A stretch of 35,421 bases of DNA from the NCBI RefSeq assembly GCF_011369485.1, contig NZ_VXCA01000032.1:1-35421 (forward strand). Direction: 5' to 3'. The position numbers and the translations under genes were made by a program. The notes beneath the pieces were generated by a model, which did no database searches, was not told where the DNA came from, and saw only the letters and a list, made by a program, of their open reading frames with translations. Positions 32,775-35,421 of this stretch are shown here, in pieces. Each line of letters begins with the position of its first letter. Within the stretch, counting starts at the first letter, position 1. Origin of the DNA: Pseudomonas atagonensis (lineage in GTDB: Bacteria > Pseudomonadota > Gammaproteobacteria > Pseudomonadales > Pseudomonadaceae).

Positions 32775-35201
32775 GTGAAAAACACCACTGCCAACAACAA
32801 AAAATCCCCTTGGTTGCCGCTGGCCCTCGCGCTGGCGGTCAACGCGGCGATGCCGCTGGCCTTTGCCGGCGAAGCCATCCACATTCGCGCACAGCCACTG
32901 GGCCAGGCGCTTAGCGAACTGGGTCAGCAGACGTCGCTGCAAGTGTTTTTCAGCCCGGACCTTGTCGCCGGCAAGCAGGCGCCGGCGGTGGATGGCGACA
33001 TCTCTCCCGAGCAAGCCCTGCGTCAATTGCTGCAAGGCAGCGGTCTGGATTATCAGATCAACGAAGGCTCGGTGACCCTGTCGCCCGCTGCGACTTCCGC
33101 TGCCAGCAATGGCCCGCTGGAGTTGGGCGTGACCGACATCAAAGTGGTCGGCGACTGGCTCGGTGACGCAGATGCCGCCGTGGTGCAGAACCACCCGGGC
33201 GCACGCACGGTGATCCGCCGCGAGGCGATGGTCGAGCAGGGCGCGATGAACGTCAGCGATGTGCTCAAGCGTGTGCCGGGCGTGCAGGTACAGGACTCCA
33301 ACGGCACCGGCGGCAGCGATATCTCGCTGAACGTTGGCGTGCGCGGCCTGACCTCGCGGCTGTCGCCGCGCTCCACCGTGCTGATCGACGGCGTGCCGGC
33401 AGCGTTCGCGCCGTACGGCCAGCCGCAGCTGTCGATGGCGCCGATCTCCTCGGGCAACCTCGACAGCATCGACGTGGTTCGTGGCGCCGGTTCCGTGCGT
33501 TACGGGCCACAAAACGTCGGCGGCGTGATCAACTTCGTGACCCGTGCGATTCCGCAAAAAGCCACGGGTGAAATCGGCACCACACTGGAAACTACTCAGT
33601 ACGGCGGCTGGAAGCACATCGACACCGCGTTCCTTGGCGGTACCGCCGACAACGGCATGGGCGTGGCGTTGTTGTATTCCGGCGTCAACGGCAACGGTTA
33701 CCGCGAGCGCAACAACGGCAACGACATCGACGACGTGCTGCTCAAGACACACTGGGCGCCGACCGATCAGGACGATTTCAGCCTCAATTTCCATTACTAC
33801 GACGCCAGCGCCGACATGCCCGGTGGCCTGACGCAGAAGCAGTACGACGACAAGCCGTACGACTCGGTGCGCGATTACGACAACTTTACCGGCCGCCGCA
33901 AGGATGTGTCGTTCAAGTGGATCCGTCAGATCGACGAGCGCACGCAGGCTGAAGTGCTGACCTATTACACCGACAGTTTCCGTGGCAGCACCATCGCCGC
34001 CCGCGACCAGAAAACCCTCAGCTCCTACCCGCGTTCCTACTACACGCTGGGCATCGAGCCACGGGTGTCGCGTGTGTTTGACGTCGGCCCGACCACGCAG
34101 GAAGTCAGCGTCGGTTATCGCTACCTCAAAGAAGCTATGCACGAAGAGTCGAGCCGACTGGCGCTGGTCAACAACCAACCGGTGGTCACCAAGACCTCGG
34201 ACGGCCATGTGTTCCAGGACCGCACCGGCGGTACCGAGGCCAACTCGGTGTACGTCGACAACAAAATCGACGTCGGCAACTGGACCATCACACCGGGTAT
34301 TCGCTTCGAACACATCAGCACCGACTGGCATGATCGTGCCGTGCTCGACACTGCCGGAAAACCCGTGCCGGAGAAAAACCGCAGCATCGAAAGCAACGAA
34401 CCGCTGCCGGCACTGAGCGTGATGTATCACCTGTCGGACGCGTGGAAACTGTTCGCCAACTACGAGACTTCGTTCGGCAGTCTGCAGTATTTCCAGCTGG
34501 GCCAGGGCGGCTCGGGCGATCAGACGGCCAACGGCCTGGAACCGGAAAAAGCCAAGACCTACGAGATCGGCACGCGCTACAACGATGACGTGTGGGGCGG
34601 GGAAGTGACGCTGTTCTACATCGACTTCGATGACGAACTGCAATACATCAGCAACGATGTGGGCTGGACCAACCTCGGCGCGACCAAGCATCAGGGGATT
34701 GAAGCGTCGGTGCATTACGACATGGCGGCGCTGGATCCGCGTCTTGACGGTCTGACCGCGAATGCCGGTTTCACCTACACCCGTGCGACTTATGAAGGCG
34801 AGATTCCGGGGTTCAAGGGCCGTGATCTGCCGTTCTATTCGCGTCAGGTGGCGACGGTTGGTTTGCGGTATGACGTCAATCGCTGGACTTACAACGTTGA
34901 TGGTTTTGCCCAGTCGAAGCAGCGTTCGCCGGGTACCGGGGTGAATGCTGATGGCAGTTTCAACGGCAACTACATTACTGACGGTACGGCGGATGGGCAG
35001 TACGGCGATATTCCGGGGTATGTGACCTGGAACGTGCGTGGCGGGTATGACTTTGGGCCGCAGGTTTCCAATTTGAAGTTGGGGGCTGGGGTGAAGAACG
35101 TTTTTGACAAGCAGTACTTTACGCGTTCGAGTGATAACAATTCGGGGATGTATGTGGGGGCGCCTCGGACGTTCTTTGTGCAGGCCAGTGTGGGGTTCTG
35201 A
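32775..35201 (+). CDS. fecA: TonB-dependent ferric citrate-type receptor FecA
   Basis: An 808-residue outer-membrane receptor and transducer. Signal peptide ends at PLAFA (31). An STN signalling domain (~32-110, IHIRAQPLGQALSELGQQTS) contacts FecR. The plug (~115-250) includes VVGDWLGDA, GARTVIRREAM, RSTVLIDGVPAAFAPYGQPQ and VRYGPQNVGGVINFVTRAIP, very close to E. coli FecA as I remember it. The 22-strand barrel ends in FVQASVGF. Imports iron(III) dicitrate using TonB energy and signals through FecR to FecI. The start codon is GTG, with AGGA somewhat distant. Citrate specificity is likely but not proven. Confidence 0.92.
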   Translation: MKNTTANNKKSPWLPLALALAVNAAMPLAFAGEAIHIRAQPLGQALSELGQQTSLQVFFSPDLVAGKQAPAVDGDISPEQALRQLLQGSGLDYQINEGSVTLSPAATSAASNGPLELGVTDIKVVGDWLGDADAAVVQNHPGARTVIRREAMVEQGAMNVSDVLKRVPGVQVQDSNGTGGSDISLNVGVRGLTSRLSPRSTVLIDGVPAAFAPYGQPQLSMAPISSGNLDSIDVVRGAGSVRYGPQNVGGVINFVTRAIPQKATGEIGTTLETTQYGGWKHIDTAFLGGTADNGMGVALLYSGVNGNGYRERNNGNDIDDVLLKTHWAPTDQDDFSLNFHYYDASADMPGGLTQKQYDDKPYDSVRDYDNFTGRRKDVSFKWIRQIDERTQAEVLTYYTDSFRGSTIAARDQKTLSSYPRSYYTLGIEPRVSRVFDVGPTTQEVSVGYRYLKEAMHEESSRLALVNNQPVVTKTSDGHVFQDRTGGTEANSVYVDNKIDVGNWTITPGIRFEHISTDWHDRAVLDTAGKPVPEKNRSIESNEPLPALSVMYHLSDAWKLFANYETSFGSLQYFQLGQGGSGDQTANGLEPEKAKTYEIGTRYNDDVWGGEVTLFYIDFDDELQYISNDVGWTNLGATKHQGIEASVHYDMAALDPRLDGLTANAGFTYTRATYEGEIPGFKGRDLPFYSRQVATVGLRYDVNRWTYNVDGFAQSKQRSPGTGVNADGSFNGNYITDGTADGQYGDIPGYVTWNVRGGYDFGPQVSNLKLGAGVKNVFDKQYFTRSSDNNSGMYVGAPRTFFVQASVGF

Positions 35202-35243
35202 CTGGGGACATATCCGTTGGTGCGGGTGGGGCGGCTGGCGGTT

Positions 35244-35421
35244 CCGCCCTTACGGCGGGTCACTTTGGCAAACGCCCCAAAGTAACCAAAGGTCTTTTGC
35301 CCTGACGTACGGCCCTCGCTAAGGCTCGGGTTCCTTCGCTCCGGGATCAAGATCAAGAGCGGTACTCGAGCTAACGCTCATTGTGTTGAGTGGGGCGGCA
35401 TGCGCCGCGTGCGAGGGTGTA
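35244..35421. repeat. structured intergenic repeat, cut by the window edge
   Basis: CCGCC/GGCGG (35244-35258) is followed by an 11-bp stem, GGTCACTTTGG (35258-35268) with CCAAAGTAACC (35277-35287), then a GC-rich tail with CTCGCT/GGCTCGGGTTC-like segments. I recall this arrangement as a multi-copy element in Pseudomonas intergenic regions. Its right boundary lies outside the window. It may also terminate fecA transcription. Confidence 0.5.

Noticed and set aside
32712..34715. 667-codon minus-strand frame opposite fecA
   Set aside because: It is the shadow of a clear TonB receptor; composition is His/Val/Ala-rich as in other antisense frames.

Overview
The window looks like chromosome of a Pseudomonas, most likely of the P. 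fluorescens group. The grounds are a GC-rich coding style, a copABCD copper operon, a Pseudomonas-type REP/REPIN, a DUF6124 gene with a structured leader, a DUF2388-like small secreted protein, and many genes with close Pseudomonas counterparts. No rRNA, tRNA, CRISPR array, transposase or phage gene was seen.

Layout. Positions 1-5004 hold an envelope-polysaccharide neighbourhood: a WcaJ/PslA-type undecaprenyl-phosphate glucose phosphotransferase, two unusual OmpR-type winged-helix regulators without a phosphorylatable receiver, and the undecaprenyl-pyrophosphate phosphatase uppP. The intergenic DNA is AT-rich and carries several palindromes and a shared 8-mer. Positions 5005-6447 hold a small secreted protein and the tRNA modification gene dusA. 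Positions 6707-10217 are an accessory island: a type VI secretion cargo module (PAAR spike protein, glycine-zipper membrane toxin candidate, DUF7079-like immunity protein), a DUF6124 gene with a structured RNA-like leader, a second orphan DUF7079-like gene and a PseH-like acetyltransferase.

Positions 10354-15970 hold a small lipoprotein, a cyclohexadienyl-dehydratase-like periplasmic protein, the copper-resistance operon copABCD and a small unknown gene. Positions 16137-19683 hold a secreted T2 ribonuclease, a membrane diguanylate cyclase, a glycine-rich exported protein and an AhpD-like protein. Positions 19718-24522 hold efflux functions: an AraC regulator upstream of an EmrA/EmrB-type pump, divergent from a Bcr/CflA-type MFS transporter.

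Positions 24631-30938 encode a two-partner secretion system (TpsB transporter and a 1527-residue hemagglutinin-like TpsA with no C-terminal toxin domain). A textbook REPIN follows. Positions 31161-35201 encode a FecI-FecR-FecA ferric-citrate-type signalling and uptake system with a candidate FecI-dependent promoter at the fecR/fecA junction. The right edge enters a structured intergenic repeat of a type common in Pseudomonas.

The most interesting items are the T6SS effector-immunity island with its duplicated immunity family, the DUF6124 leader with mutually exclusive pairing options, and the pseudo-receiver regulators with shared upstream motifs.
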